Origin: Amaurobius ferox
Lineage: Eukaryota > Arthropoda > Arachnida > Araneae > Amaurobiidae
Assembly (NCBI GenBank): GCA_951213105.1
Contig: OX578150.1
Span: forward strand, 25,362,022-25,426,021
DNA: 64,000 nucleotides
Reading direction: 5' to 3'
Below are positions 11,588 through 23,201 of the stretch, piece by piece. Within the stretch, counting starts at the first letter, position 1. Each line of letters opens with the position of its first letter. A program made the translations under genes and the position numbers. Below the pieces are notes generated by a model that was not told the origin of the DNA, searched no databases, and worked only from the letters and a program-made list of their open reading frames with translations.

Positions 11588-13980
11588 AAAGGAAATGACG
11601 ACCAGCCTCAGACAATCCATGGAAGTGGGGACGACTCTGCGGCTAACACAAGGAACGTCTCAACTGACCGAAATGGACGGATCCTCGTCAACAAAAATCT
11701 GGCGAAACATTTGATCCCGCTCGATACCGCGGAGCTTGCCAACTGGGCAAAATCCATCGAGAAGAGAACAAGGATCAACCAGAAAGCCATCGACGCTATC
11801 CAGTGCTTTTACTCAAGTAACAAAGAACTTGAAGATAGTGTCGAGATTTTACAAATGCTGGAGGGTTCCTCGTCCGGATCAAACTTCCAACCCCAGAAAA
11901 GCAAAACGAAACTCAAAAGTGTCGTTATTCCAGCTGCCACTCTTCAGTCGACACAAACCGATATTCCTCTGGAAAACAACATTACGGGGAAAGACACTGC
12001 AAACGGTTCTCATCACAGACCTGGTCACAGCACAGCATTTGCACACACCAACCCGTTCGAGATCCTCCGTGACAATGACGATCTCGAGGAAACCTACCCC
12101 GACGGGTATGTGCCTGCTGTGGCTTCAACTAGCAGCAATGCTCGAAAAAATGATGACAACGGGAGAAGCAACATTTCACCAACAACGAAAAGGAGGAAAA
12201 GTAAAGTGTCTAACACCCGTGTAACTGCCAAATCCTGCAGCGGAATACCGAGTGAAAGCAGTGACTCTTCAAGCATGGGGTCTCTCAATGACATTGACAT
12301 GCTACCGGTTGACGGCCCTCCAGAACTTGCTGACTTTGCGCAGAGCCTTGTGGAGAGCACGCGAATTCGCTCCCCTGATGCGCCTGGTCCGCTGGACGAC
12401 TTCCTTGAATTACTTGAACCATTTACCAGCCAAGATGTCACGCATAACTGGGAGCTATTTGAAGCGATACTAAATGATGTCATCGGTACCGCTGCCATGC
12501 ATGTTAAACTCCCTGAACCGACAGCTAGCAGCTCACAATCGAATAATAAAGGCCAGCTTAGCCACAAGACGATCCAAACATTATATAGAAGGAACAGAAG
12601 AAGGGCAATCCGGTATATAATGAAGGAACAGTCTGCCTTCTGTGATTGGGAGCCTGCCGACCTACAGATTGAGATGCAGAAACTGCAGACTGTTGATTGC
12701 CCAGCCACGCTTGATATATTCAACACCCAGTCATTTAGAATCTCCCAGCCTTCGGGCATACACATGCAGCCTTTCACATGTGAGGAAGTTTTGACAAGGC
12801 TTAAAGCTTGTGAAAACTCTGCCCCAGGCCCAGACCGTCTGACGTACCAGCACTTGAAGTCTGCTGATCCCAAAGCTGCTGTACTGACACGAATCTTTAA
12901 CGCCTGTCTGATCAACAAAAAGATACCAGGCCAATGGAAAACATCACGAACGATCCTCCTGCACAAAGGCGGCGATCGAAACGTTGTGTCCAACTGGAGA
13001 CCCATCACCCTCGGGTGCACGATGTCAAAACTCTTTGCGGGTTGTCTCGCGAAGCGATTCGTCGGATGGGCGACCTTTGAAGCCTTCTCGAAGTGCCAAA
13101 AGGGTTTCCTGCCCTTCGACGGTTGTTTCGAGAACAACTTTGTCATTGAGCAGCGGCTGGCTCGCGCCCGGGGCAGTGGAACCGACATCTGCATTGCTTC
13201 ATTGAATATCTCCAATGCGTTTGGAACCATCGGACATGAGGTTCTCCTCGCTGCACTGAAGGCACTGGGGACTGGTGATGATTTCATTGAACTAATTAAA
13301 GAAATGTACACAGGAAATAAAACTGAATATGCAACGGAGAAGGGCATCACAGAGCCTGTCGACATCATTCGTGGCGTTAGGCAGGGCTGCCCGTTGAGTG
13401 GCCTTTTATTCAACGCATGTATAAACCCTATACTCAATCTGATCCAAGGCCCACTTGACGAGCACGTCGCACTCGCCTACGCTGATGACGTCCTACTGCT
13501 TGCTGAAAGCCCAGCAGACCTTCAAGGTAGAATTGACGTCTTAACACAAGAATGTCGTAAACTTGGGTTGATGCTGAACCCGAAGAAATGTTTTTCCCTC
13601 CACTTATCCGGGAAAACGCCGCGAGGCACCAGGCAGACGGAATTCAATGTTGCTGGCACCCAAATCAAAGCACTTGAAGACGGTGAGCCAGCAAAATTTC
13701 TTGGAAAACCCATCGGTTACTGCCTGTCCTCCTCCAATGCGACAATCGAGAAATTCAAGGCTGATGCATCCAAAATTATGGAGTCAAACCTTGCGCCATG
13801 GCAGAGGATCGATGCTATTAAGACTTTCCTATACCCAACGTTCCTCTACGCCATGAGAACTGGCCAACTTACGAAGTCTGCATGGAGTAAAGTCGACAAA
13901 CATCTGAAGCCACTGATTAAGTCACTTTACCTCCCCACCACGGCCTCAACTGACTACCTCTTTGGTGACCGCTCAATGAG
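11588..13980 (+). pseudogene. R2-type element, reverse transcriptase domain
   Basis: Same frame as the zinc-finger region. Visible RT motifs: NWRPITLGC (about 12990), motif B RQGCPLSGLLFN (about 13380) and motif C ALAYADDVLLL with the YADD at about 13478-13489. Motif A reads SLNISNAFGTIGH, so the usual catalytic Asp (D in LDxxxAFD) is Asn at 13205-13207 and the following Asp is Gly at 13223-13225. This copy would be catalytically dead even without its stops. The frame is cut at 13980 by a family B micro-insertion. A 447-residue frame on the opposite strand (12094-13437) is a shadow of this gene. Confidence 0.85.
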
Positions 13981-14041
13981 GTTGAGGTTGATTATGGCTT
14001 AATGGCACAAGATCCAAAGAGGATATGCTGCGCCAGACATA
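13981..14041 (-). mobile_element. 61-bp micro-copy of family B 3' end inside the R2-type RT gene
   Basis: Reverse-orientation family B terminus (GTTGAGGTTGATTATGGCTTAATGG...GCCAGACATA, shown in part) flanked by the perfect 15-bp duplication TGACCGCTCAATGAG (13966-13980 and 14042-14056). It matches the B3-type ending (ATTATGGTTTAATGG). It shifts the frame of the host element. Confidence 0.9.
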
Positions 14042-14056
14042 TGACCGCTCAATGAG

Positions 14057-16482
14057 ATCGTTTGGTATCCCCCTAGCCTCTAAAGACTCCGACATCGCAT
14101 ACGTAGACGGAGCCTTCAAGCTACTCAACTCCGCAGACCAAGCCATCTGAGAACTGGCCTGGGATGAACTTAGAGAAGTCGTAAAAATAAGGACCAGGAA
14201 GGAGGACCCTGACTTCACGGACCTTGAGAACTTCCTGTCTGGTGGCGAGCTACCATACGATGGAAAAACAAAATCGATATGGACAAATGCTCGGCTGGCA
14301 TCGAAAAGGCTTGGCGTCGACTGGGCCTTCTTTACGGATGGGTCCGTTCAAATACTCTTTGAGAATGAAATAATCAAGAAACGAAAAATGATATTCAAGA
14401 AAGTACGCACCCTTGCGAGAAAGAAGCGCAGCAGGAGATTACAACAACTACCACACCAAGGAAGATCATTCCCTTGCATCGCTGCCTCGAAGGCCAATAG
14501 CCACTTCTTTACTGAGGGGAGTTATACCAGGTTCGCCGACTGGAGGTTTGTTCACAAGGCGAGGCTGGGACTAACCCCCCTAAATGCGTACAAGAGGGAC
14601 GTCCCTGAAGCTGCAAGATTCTGCAGAAAATGCCATGAGTATCCGGAGTCCCTGGCCCACGTGCTCTGCCACTGCAAGACAAATATGCAAGGAATTACCA
14701 AGCGTCACAATGACCTACTAAATAGAGTGATCCTGGCAGCACGTGGGAGATGGCAAATACTTTTCATCAACCAGAGAGCGGATAGCTCATTGATGAGGCC
14801 GGATCTTGTAATCAGGAAGGGTAACTCGATACAGATAATCGACGTCACCTTCACAGCCGAAAGGGACAATGAATCCTTCAAAACGGCAAGAAGACGGAAG
14901 GAGGAAAAATATCAGAATGTCGTGAAATATTATCAAGATAAGGGGTTCACAGACACCAGAATTGATGCAATCGTAATGGGCCCTCTTGGGACCTGGGTTG
15001 AGGTTGAGGTTGATTATGGTTTAATGGCACAAGATCCAAAGTCTTGAGACCTGGGACTCTGCCAATGACCGTGTGATGCTTCGGGTATGCTCCCGGAAGT
15101 ACCTGAAACTGCTTAGACAGCTTGCTGTCAGTGATGCCATCAGGTCCAGCCGGGATATTTACACCGAATTCATCACCGGCCGGAAGCAGATACCGGGACC
15201 TAAGGACAAAGATTACAGCAGCATCAACGCTGAGCTTGTTGCCAATACGAACATCGCCTACAACTTCGACCTTCAACCCACTGATGATAACATTCTTAAC
15301 GAAAACGAGATTGCTCTTGATTTAATCGAAGAAGACATGGCTTTGTCCGGAAGGGCTCCTGAACAAATTGATGACCACATCATAGATGAGGACATGCAGG
15401 TTGAAATTGACAACCTCATCCGCTCTGGCCGTAATGTATACAGTCCAGGGAATGAACCACCATTGCCTCCATTCAACCTTCGCCAAAGCATTGATGACTC
15501 CTGCCACAGTCCAGAAACGCCTGTAAATAATATAGATAACCTAAATAGCAATACAGACTCTAACAATGTAAATATGACACCCTGGAATAACGAGAGGAAT
15601 CCCATTGGCTCAACTGTTGAACCACTCCCTCACGTGAATCAATGCAATTCACAAATTGAGGAATACTCTGGCAGGAAAACTGAGTTCGGATGGGAAATTA
15701 GTATCCAATTCAAGGACACACCTCCGGCTCAAGTTACTGCACACAGCACCCGAGCAACTCGGCGTCTCGACCAGTCACAAGAACCTAGTCAAATGGCACC
15801 AACAAACTTTGCTGGCCTTTTCAGCTCGAACACTCCAACAATTGAACCCAATTTTACACTGGGCTGCAACCATAAACCATTCTCCGAAGCTAGGACGGAG
15901 GAGAGAACAAATGTGGAGTCGACAGAAGATGGCAGCAACTCACCAAATAAACACATAAATACGCCATCATGCCCTGACAGCATCAAGAATGATAACAGGG
16001 AGGTAATAATGAACACGGAGCTCGACCACGACCCAGACTCTAGTGCTGAAACCTATGAACAATTATCCATTAACTCAGCGGTGGAGCTGGTGAATGGCGA
16101 TGACTCAAGATGTGCGGAAATTCTTGACGCACCACAACCCGCACCCATAGGCCCTCCTGTGCCCCAATATGCACCTACCTCATCACCTCACAGCACAAAG
16201 TCATCTTTGAACCTCGGACCCGAATGAGAACCCCGATGGTCACGACCTTGGAATAGGAGAGTGCCTAAGGAGGCAATCGACAACATCAAAAACCATCTTG
16301 CGACAAACTTGAATGCAACTGAAAACATAATCTCCCAAAATGGAGTCAACATGAAAGAGTGCATTGTCCTGTTAAAGGACTGTAAAGTGAACCACAACGT
16401 CGATAAAGAGGAAGAACCGGATGCGGGGAACCTGCCCCCCCTGTGGCAGGCGAAGACCAAGCCACCGGCAACAGCCCCATAA
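14057..16482 (+). pseudogene. R2-type element, C-terminal part: zinc knuckle, endonuclease and long extension
   Basis: Continues the RT protein after the micro-insertion. An in-frame TGA occurs at 14148-14150. Knuckle: FCRKCHEYPESLAHVLCHC (about 14630). Endonuclease: RPDLVIRKGNSIQIIDVTFT with a following KEEKYQ helix (about 14800-14920), then a second micro-insertion. After GRKQIPG (about 15190) the frame stays open for over 400 more residues, interrupted by TGA at 16225. This part is acidic and Ser/Asn/Pro-rich, and R2 proteins normally end soon after the endonuclease. The extension is partly shared with the fragment at 55601 (FDPDSEAESCE versus HDPDSSAETYE; CAFLLEDCK versus CIVLLKDCK), which argues that it was coding. 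Its function is unknown. Confidence 0.75.
14998..15041 (-). mobile_element. 44-bp micro-copy of family B 3' end inside the R2-type endonuclease gene
   Basis: TTGAGGTTGAGGTTGATTATGG...GATCCAAAG in reverse orientation, flanked by TCTTGGGACCTGGG (14984-14997) and TCTTGAGACCTGGG (15042-15055), a 14-bp duplication with one mismatch. Removing it and one duplicate re-aligns the reading with the homologous GALGSWD segment of the copy at 1-826. Confidence 0.85.
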
Positions 16483-16697
16483 TTAAACAATTGTAGACAG
16501 ATGAATCTATGTAACTTCGTCACTCCCATGAAACCCCTTTTTTTGTACATATGAGTACTTGATGTAATTTTTGTGCAAAAAAAAAGAAAAAAAGGATTTG
16601 GTGGAGGTGGGAATGAATGATGGCAATTTGTGAAACATACATGAGGGTTTACATCTCGAATCACAGCTGACATTCCCCCTTTACCAAATCTGTTCTT
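16483..16697 (+). other. 3' UTR of the long R2-type element
   Basis: Noncoding after the last open codon; it ends AAATCTGTTCTTGTA at about 16683-16697 as in the other two R2-type copies. Confidence 0.65.
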
Positions 16698-17045
16698 GTA
16701 AGGTTAACGTTGATACTTTGGACATTTGGCTACGCCCTGGACCTTACAGAATTACGCTACACCAGCTGGATATTTTTTTTTTTTTTTTTTTTTTTTGCTA
16801 CAGCCGTTCCCGTGGAGCCCGTTTTTCAGCCCTTTCTAAGGACAGCGCCATCTCTTGGACTTTGGAGTAACTACGCCTTCTGTGGATTACTGATCGCATT
16901 ACTTGGATTACTGGTCGATATTTGGATTACTGGTCGTGTGGATTTACTGCTCGCTGGACTTCTGCGGTTACTGGACTCGCATCGACTCCCCTGAACTGCT
17001 CCTGGACTGCCCCCGGACGACTCCACCGGCCTGACTCCACCACGC
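16698..17045. other. Spacer between the R2-type element and the family A array
   Basis: Holds a T24 run (16773-16796), which could be the reversed poly(A) tail of something on the - strand. A degenerate tandem repeat of about 20 bp follows (GGATTACTGATCG / GGATTACTGGTCG and so on, 16880-17020). No gene. It does not match the corresponding position of family A copy A3, so A1 appears to start at about 17046. Confidence 0.4.
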
Positions 17046-17048
17046 GGG

Positions 17049-17170
17049 GGGGGGCAGGGGGCTGAAAATTTCAGGAAATGTAGAGGGGGTCCTCTAAACA
17101 CTTCCGCCGCAAAAATTAGGCGAATCGGCCCAAAGGGGAACACAGTATACAATTCAGCCCCCTGCCCCCC
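17049..17170. repeat. 18-bp perfect inverted repeat around an 86-bp segment
   Basis: Left arm 17049-17066 (GGGGGGCAGGGGGCTGAA), right arm 17153-17170 (its exact complement). The enclosed segment occurs in the opposite orientation in copy A3 (32914-33000), next to the same right arm (33000-33017). Confidence 0.9.
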
Positions 17171-18936
17171 TTATTTCTTGTTGCCCCCCCTTTGTTTACT
17201 TTGTACTTCTTGGCGTTTGTGACCCCCCCCTGTGCCCTGTTTTTGATATTTGTGCTTATTTAGTGTTATAATATTGTATAAAAATGTGTTCCCTTCCCTC
17301 CGCCCCTGGTTTGATCTAATTAAATTCGGACAATTATTTCCTTCTTTATAGGCTTTTTTGAACTTGCACCTCGTGTGTTTTTGGTGATTTTTGGCAGTTT
17401 TTTACTAATTACAAGTTAATTAGTGGCCGGATCATCCTGGTGTTTGTACCATTCTCTTTGGAATTAAATTCCCTTCAATTTGTATATTTTGTTTTTTTTC
17501 TGCGTTGGTTTTAAGGGGTAGTTCCGCCCCTCCCCCCCTCCCTTTTTCGCCTCGTGGTATTTGTGTATGAGCCCCCCGTGGAGGCGTAATTAATTTTTGT
17601 ATTTTATAATTCCTGTTTATTATTGTGTACTAGTGTATAACCTGTCTTCCGCCCCCGGTCCTGTATTTTTCGGATCATTATTTTCATTTTTATGGCTGTT
17701 TTTAGGTAATTTTTCAGGGTTTTTTGAGTGCATTTTTGCCATTTGCGAATTTCATTCGCTGATTACGAATTAATTAGTGGCCGAATTCCATTTAGATCAC
17801 AACCATTGACTAGATAATAGTCTCCCCTTTATTCCAATAGTAAATTTTTCAACTTTTCGCCACATTTTAACTGTTTTATTGGTGGCTGTTTCTTTTGGTG
17901 TCTGCACCCAACTCCCCCCTCCGCTTGTTTTTCTAGTGTATTTTTTTTAAAGTTTTTGTTCCCGTGTTCTGTTGACGCCAACTGCCCTACCCCCTGTGCC
18001 CGCACAGCCATCTTGATCAGGTGTCCCAATTTGGACTCTGTTTTTTTTCCGTGCTCTGCTGTAATTTTTTCTAAGTCCTTGTTCTCGTGTTCTGGTTTAT
18101 CTGGTCATCCCTCCCACCCCCCTCGTTCTCGTGTTCCCTCTTAATCAGGTGTCCCAGTTTGGACTTGTGTTTTTCTCGCCTGTTCTGGTGTTCCGTTTTC
18201 GGACTTGGCCAATTTTTTCAACTTTTTTGGACTTAGCCTAATTTCTTCCATTTTAGGGACTTAGTCGTTTTCTGTGCGTTTTTGGACTTAGCCGAATTTC
18301 CGCTCATCCCTGGTCTTGCGTTTTTCTAGCCTGTTCTGGTGTTCCGTTTTCGGATTCCAGGTTTTTGGACTTAGCCATAATTCAGCCCTTTTTCAGTACT
18401 TAGTCGGATCTTCTTGCTTTTTCGAACTTTGCTTTTCCACACCTGCTGCTTCTCTCTGGCATAAGTCGCCACTTCCATCCGGGTCGCCATCTTTTTCTCG
18501 CCACGTCTGGCCGCCTAGTCACTTAGGGAACTGTCTCCATTTTGTCGCCATAGTTTAAGGTATCAGGCTACCTTCTGTTTTTCTTCATAGTTTTTGTCGC
18601 CATTGTCGCCAGTTCTAATTTTCGCCAAAATGGTTTAGTTCCAGGCCTCCCTCCAATTTTTCTTTTTCAGGGCTAGGTATTTACACCGTGGGCATTGTCG
18701 CCACTCTCTCGGATTTTTGTCGCCACGCTTGGCAACCGGGCTTTTGCTCCTTCGAGCTTCTGACTTTCTTAGTCGTGTTTGGCACACTAGCCGGATCTTA
18801 TTTTTCGAGTCGCCAAAGTCGCCATTCGTATTTTGGCCTTTCTAAGGTACCCCTTGGTTCCTCGTGTGTCCTGTTAGATACCTAGGCTCTTTGGTTACAT
18901 TCCCTGCCCTTGTCGCCACGGTTGTCTTCTCCTGAG
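17171..18936 (+). other. Inner leader of family A (between outer 5' UTR and ORF1)
   Basis: Pyrimidine-rich, no credible ORF. 17171-17640 is closely related to 33018-33480 in copy A3, so it belongs to the element. GGACTTAGYC recurs several times at 18190-18420. The heptamer GTCGCCA occurs ten times between 18474 and 18917, right up to the ORF1 start. Many TTTTCAG-like acceptor-like tracts are present. It may be an intron or untranslated leader. Confidence 0.55.
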
Positions 18937-20442
18937 ATGTCAAAATCGGATGGGGAATTCCTGCCTGTAAAGGGCAAAAGAAAGGTCAAAAAGAAAAAAA
19001 CAGATCCTCCTAAATCAAAAGAGATAATAGAAACAGCCGACTCCTCTGATTCGGACGAATCAGGGGAGAACGATATCGCAACACTATCCAAAGAGGCTAA
19101 AGCTGCTAGGGCCCAAATCGGGACCCAGGATGCTAGGGCTCCGGATGGAGCCCAGGATGGTAAAGGAACTCCAGAGCAACTGGCTCAGCCCAGTGTGGCC
19201 GAGGAGAGGTTGAATAAGGAGGCCGAGGGGGTAGCAACAGCTACCAATCCAACCAACAAGGAAGATAGGGCGGACAACCCCAGGTATAACTTGGAAGTCC
19301 TGGCCCAAGTCCATAGGATCCTTACGGATATCACAGTGGTGATGGAGAGGGACAATGCCATGAGGCGTCCAACAAAGGAGGCCGTGACCCAGAGTTTGGA
19401 GGACCTGAGATCCCTGATCATGTCGCAGGAACTCAGGATGGCTGAAGCTGCAACGCAGCTAAAGCAGACTAAGGACCTCATGGACCTAGTCAGGCAGGGC
19501 ACCACTAGCATGGGTAATGGGCTGGCACAGCCACAGACTAGCCAGCAGGGAGCACGCTCATATTCCGAGGTGACGAGGGCTACGGCTACCATAGTTCTCC
19601 ACCCGACTGAGGATGATAGGACCGCCCAACAGGTCCAAAACCAATTGTGCAATCTCAACTGCCCTAAGGACGTGAATGTAAAAAGAGTGATAAGGACCAG
19701 GGCAGGTGGCCTAATGATCAGGTGTGGGAACCAGACAGAGGCCACAAAGCTCAAGGCTACACTGGAAGCAAATAAAAACTTCAAGGAGGTAGTCAAAATT
19801 TCCCACCAGACTCCCAGACTAGCTAAAGTCATCCTATTCCACGCTCACGTGTCCTCGGATGCGGTGGATATTAGGGAGGCCGTCGCGAGACACCTCAGGT
19901 TGGTGGACTCAGGCCTGATCAAGGTCAAACCTCTGATCAGGGCGACAGCCGAAACTAACCATTGGCCCGTTGAGATTCCGGCTGCTTTCCTGAACACTGT
20001 TCTGGAAAGCAGGTCAATATGCATTGGTTTTAAGCAGTGCCCTGTGAAGAAGTTCATCTTCATTAACAGGTGTTACCGCTGCCAGAAGTTCGGGCACACA
20101 CAGAGATCGTGTGACTCGAACTCTCCCAGGTGTGGTTACTGCTCCAAGAAGCATAACACCAGGGAATGCCAGCGAGCCGAGTGCCAGCCCAGGTGTGTCA
20201 ATTGTGTGGCCCATAATAAGACGGTGTCGCCGGAGGACAAAATCCCGACGGCCCATCCGGCTTATGCTAGGGACTGTCCTGCTTACAAGGGACATATTGA
20301 TATGCAAAAAAAGGAGGAGTTCAGAGCCCACGTGCGGGCTGAAACTGAAAGACTAGAACGCGCCAGAGCAGGGGATGCCTCTGCACAGGTGAGTGGTGAG
20401 GAGGCGCAAGCAGCGCAGGTTGTTCTACAAAAGAATAACTAA
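18937..20442 (+). CDS. Family A ORF1 protein (gag-like, three zinc knuckles), copy A1
   Basis: 501 codons, intact. The start was chosen as the first ATG (18937) preceding MSKSDGEFLPVKGKRK; upstream in-frame codons have no ATG. The Lys-rich and Ser/Asp-rich N-terminus is probably disordered. The middle contains a helical stretch (about residues 125-195) and an RRM-like region. The C-terminal third holds zinc knuckles: CYRCQKFGHTQRSC, CGYCSKKHNTREC, CVNC...HPAYARDC. ORF1 proteins of this kind bind the element RNA and form the ribonucleoprotein for target-primed reverse transcription. The stop TAA is followed after 2 nt by the ORF2 ATG, which suggests translational coupling. Confidence 0.9.
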   Translation: MSKSDGEFLPVKGKRKVKKKKTDPPKSKEIIETADSSDSDESGENDIATLSKEAKAARAQIGTQDARAPDGAQDGKGTPEQLAQPSVAEERLNKEAEGVATATNPTNKEDRADNPRYNLEVLAQVHRILTDITVVMERDNAMRRPTKEAVTQSLEDLRSLIMSQELRMAEAATQLKQTKDLMDLVRQGTTSMGNGLAQPQTSQQGARSYSEVTRATATIVLHPTEDDRTAQQVQNQLCNLNCPKDVNVKRVIRTRAGGLMIRCGNQTEATKLKATLEANKNFKEVVKISHQTPRLAKVILFHAHVSSDAVDIREAVARHLRLVDSGLIKVKPLIRATAETNHWPVEIPAAFLNTVLESRSICIGFKQCPVKKFIFINRCYRCQKFGHTQRSCDSNSPRCGYCSKKHNTRECQRAECQPRCVNCVAHNKTVSPEDKIPTAHPAYARDCPAYKGHIDMQKKEEFRAHVRAETERLERARAGDASAQVSGEEAQAAQVVLQKNN

Positions 20443-20444
20443 TT

Positions 20445-23201
20445 ATGGAGAACGGCCCTTTAGCATCCAATGAGGCAACATCTTTGAGCTCGTCTCACTC
20501 TATAGAAACATCGCCTGACCAGGGAGATTCAAACGACGGGACTACAAATAATGGCATGCCCTCGCCGGTACAAACTCGGAACGGAACCACTAACCGACCA
20601 TCCCATTCCACAAATCAGGACACTCAATTAAGATTCACACAAGTGAACCTCAGAAACAGCAGAGCAGCGACTGTGCTTCTAAATGCATATTTATTAGACA
20701 ACAAAATTAACGTGGCCCTACTCCAGGACACATATATCAACCCAAATACAGGTAGACCGATAGGCCTTGGCAATAGCTGGAGATGTCATAAGTCAATAAA
20801 TAACAAAGCAGTAATAATTACCAACACTGGAACAACACCTATAAACATACAGAGTAAGCAGGAATCTACAGCTATAGTTCTCCAAAATGGAAATGCCAGG
20901 CTATCAATAACAAACACGTACGCTCCACCTTCGGCAGATTTTGAAAAAATCCTCCTGGACTTGTCACAATTACTCGGGGCATTAAGTGGCTCAATATTGG
21001 TCTGTGGGGATTTCAATGCCCATTCCACTCTATGGGGCTATACAGATATTGATAGGAGAGGCACAGATTTTACGGACTTCCTGCTCTCGCATAATCTTAA
21101 CATAGTGAACGTCCAGGGCAACAGGCCCTCGTTCCAAACTTCCTCATGCAAGGGATGGCCAGACATTACTGCAGCAACAGACGACATCACGAACAACATC
21201 ATTAATTGGTCAGTCTCTGACGAAGTATCGCTCAGTGACCACAACTACATCACGTTCCAAATGAGGAACGACGAGGGCATGACAGAAGATCTTACTAGAC
21301 ATAGACTGGAGACAAAATTCGGCAATCACAGACGCTTCAGAAAAATGATAAAAGAAATCACCAATAAATGGGTGGGAAAAATAAATTCAACAGACTCGGC
21401 CAACCTTCTAGACCAAGTTACGGAGAAACTCCGGGGAGAACTGACAGAAGCAGCCACAAAAAATTACAGGCTCCGAAAACGGAGATCACAGAAAGAGTTT
21501 AACTGGTGGTCATTGGAACTTAAAACCAATAGGAGTAGGATCAGAGCCCTCCGCCGTAGGTTTCAAAGGGAGCAGAATCCGGAAATCAAGGAAAAATACA
21601 AACTTGAATACAACAAAGCAAGGGCAAAATATAAAAGGGAAATACTAAAAGCAAGGACCACGTCATGGAAAAAATTCTGCTCGGACACAACAGATGCATT
21701 TGGCTCTCAATTTAAAATACTCACAGGTAAAAACACTCCACCTAGCTCTATTTTTAACACTCTACAGAACAATTCGGAAGCAGACCTTCCCACCATACTG
21801 GATGACTTCATCACAACCCTCTACACAACGGACCACCAGGCCAACACAGACTTAAACCATAACATGGACAACACGGCTTTCCCAGGAGTTACTCGGGGGG
21901 AAATCTCCAGGATATTAGGGAAAATTAAAGTTAACAAGGCACCTGGCTTTGACCTCGTCGACTACACATTATTGAAAAGGATTAACGACGCATCACCGGC
22001 TCTGTTGCATTGCTACTTTAACAAGTGTCTTCAGTTACAGCACTTTCCGGCTCCTCTTAAAAGAGCAATCTTGGTCTTGTTCCACAAACCAGGTAAACCA
22101 ACAGATGACCCCAAGTCTTACAGACCAATCTGCCTTCTCCCAGCTCTCGGTAAAATACTGGAGAGAATAATCCACGGAAGAATGTACCACGACTTCCAAG
22201 TAAACAACTATTGGCACCCTAACCAATATGGCTTCAAGCCAGGTATATCCACCGAACATGCCCTAGATAACCTACTCAAAGGTATTGAAGAGAACAAGAC
22301 CAAAGGAGTCCATACCATGTTAGTCTCTTTTGACATCAGCGGCGCTTTCGACAGTCTGTCATGGCCATCAATTATCAAACACCTGGAATCGTCTCCTTGT
22401 TCGGGCTATCTCATCAACCTAATCAGAAGTTTCTTGACAGATAGGTTCGTCACATTGGAGGAGAATGGCATCTCGGTGACCAAACAAACATTCGGAGGTT
22501 GCCCTCAAGGCTCCTGCCTCGGACCACTGCTGTGGAACGTGGTGGCAGACTCGGCACTAAGAATGAACTGGCCGGCCCACACAAGGATTCAAGCCTTCGC
22601 AGACGATTTCGCACTGTTAATTAGTGGTAAATCTCTTACTCATCTTCGTAGCAATGTTCCGGAGTCGGCTAACAGGTTCAATAGCTGGGCTAGAAAAGAA
22701 TCCCTGGTCATTAATTGGGGCAAAACAAAAGCGATGCAAATGCATTCGCATAAGGCGACAAAGAGAAGTAGAGGCAGCGTTAGAAACTTTAAGGTGGGTG
22801 TACATTCTATCTCCCCGGTGGATAATATTAAATATCTCGGCGTCCTGATTAACAATAAGCTCTCCTGGGTTCCGCATTGCGAAGCCCAGGCATCTAAAGT
22901 GTATAGTACTTTTAAACTTCTAAACCGGGTAACGTCAAAAACTTGGGGTGCAAATCCGAAATTTGTTAAAACATGGTACGAGTGCGTGGTAGAAAAAATC
23001 CTCTTGTATGCAGCATCTGTTTGGGCTACCGACTTGAATAAAACTTGCGCGGCTAAACTGACAAAATGTCAGAGACACTTTGCCCTCGCAAGCGCGAGAG
23101 CTTACAGGACGGCACCGACTTCTGCTTTACAGGTTCTCACAGGGCTCATCCCTATCGATATTAAAGCCAAATATGAAATGGCATATGGCCGCATATCTAG
23201 A
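20445..23201 (+). pseudogene. Family A ORF2, copy A1: APE endonuclease and reverse transcriptase
   Basis: Open from ATG 20445. Endonuclease motifs: QVNLRNSRAA, ALLQDTYI (where APE enzymes normally have Glu after Gln, here Asp), VCGDFNAHSTLWG, LSDHNYI. RT motifs: SYRPICLLP, motif A FDISGAFDSLSW, motif B FGGCPQGSCLGPLLWN, motif C QAFADDFALL. All RT catalytic aspartates are present. After GRISR the frame runs into a 377-bp insert (23202-23578) and stops at 23225. Beyond the insert the protein resumes with KKQTTVFGKTF, and another one-base frameshift lies near 23680 before the RNase H domain. Confidence 0.9.

Larger units (their letters stand above)
8429..16697 (+). mobile_element. Long R2-type (restriction-like-endonuclease) non-LTR retrotransposon, decayed
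   Basis: A single reading frame can be followed from about 8429 to 16482. It is interrupted by in-frame stops at 9083 (TAA), 11585 (TAG), 14148 (TGA) and 16225 (TGA), and by two micro-insertions whose exact removal puts the flanking frames in register (76 and 58 bp, both 1 modulo 3). Domain order is acidic/disordered N-terminal region, C2H2 finger(s), RT, zinc knuckle and PD-(D/E)XK endonuclease, which is the R2/NeSL-type order. An extra C-terminal region of about 400 residues follows. It ends in AAATCTGTTCTTGTA like the two other R2-type copies. No rDNA flank is visible. Confidence 0.8.

Noticed and set aside
12094..13437. 447-residue open frame on the - strand
   Set aside because: Lies exactly opposite the R2-type RT domain; it has no domain motifs of its own and reflects the codon use of the + strand gene.
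1..16697. R2-type copies taken as rDNA insertions
   Set aside because: No 28S-like sequence is visible next to any of the three 3' ends, and the flanks differ from each other.
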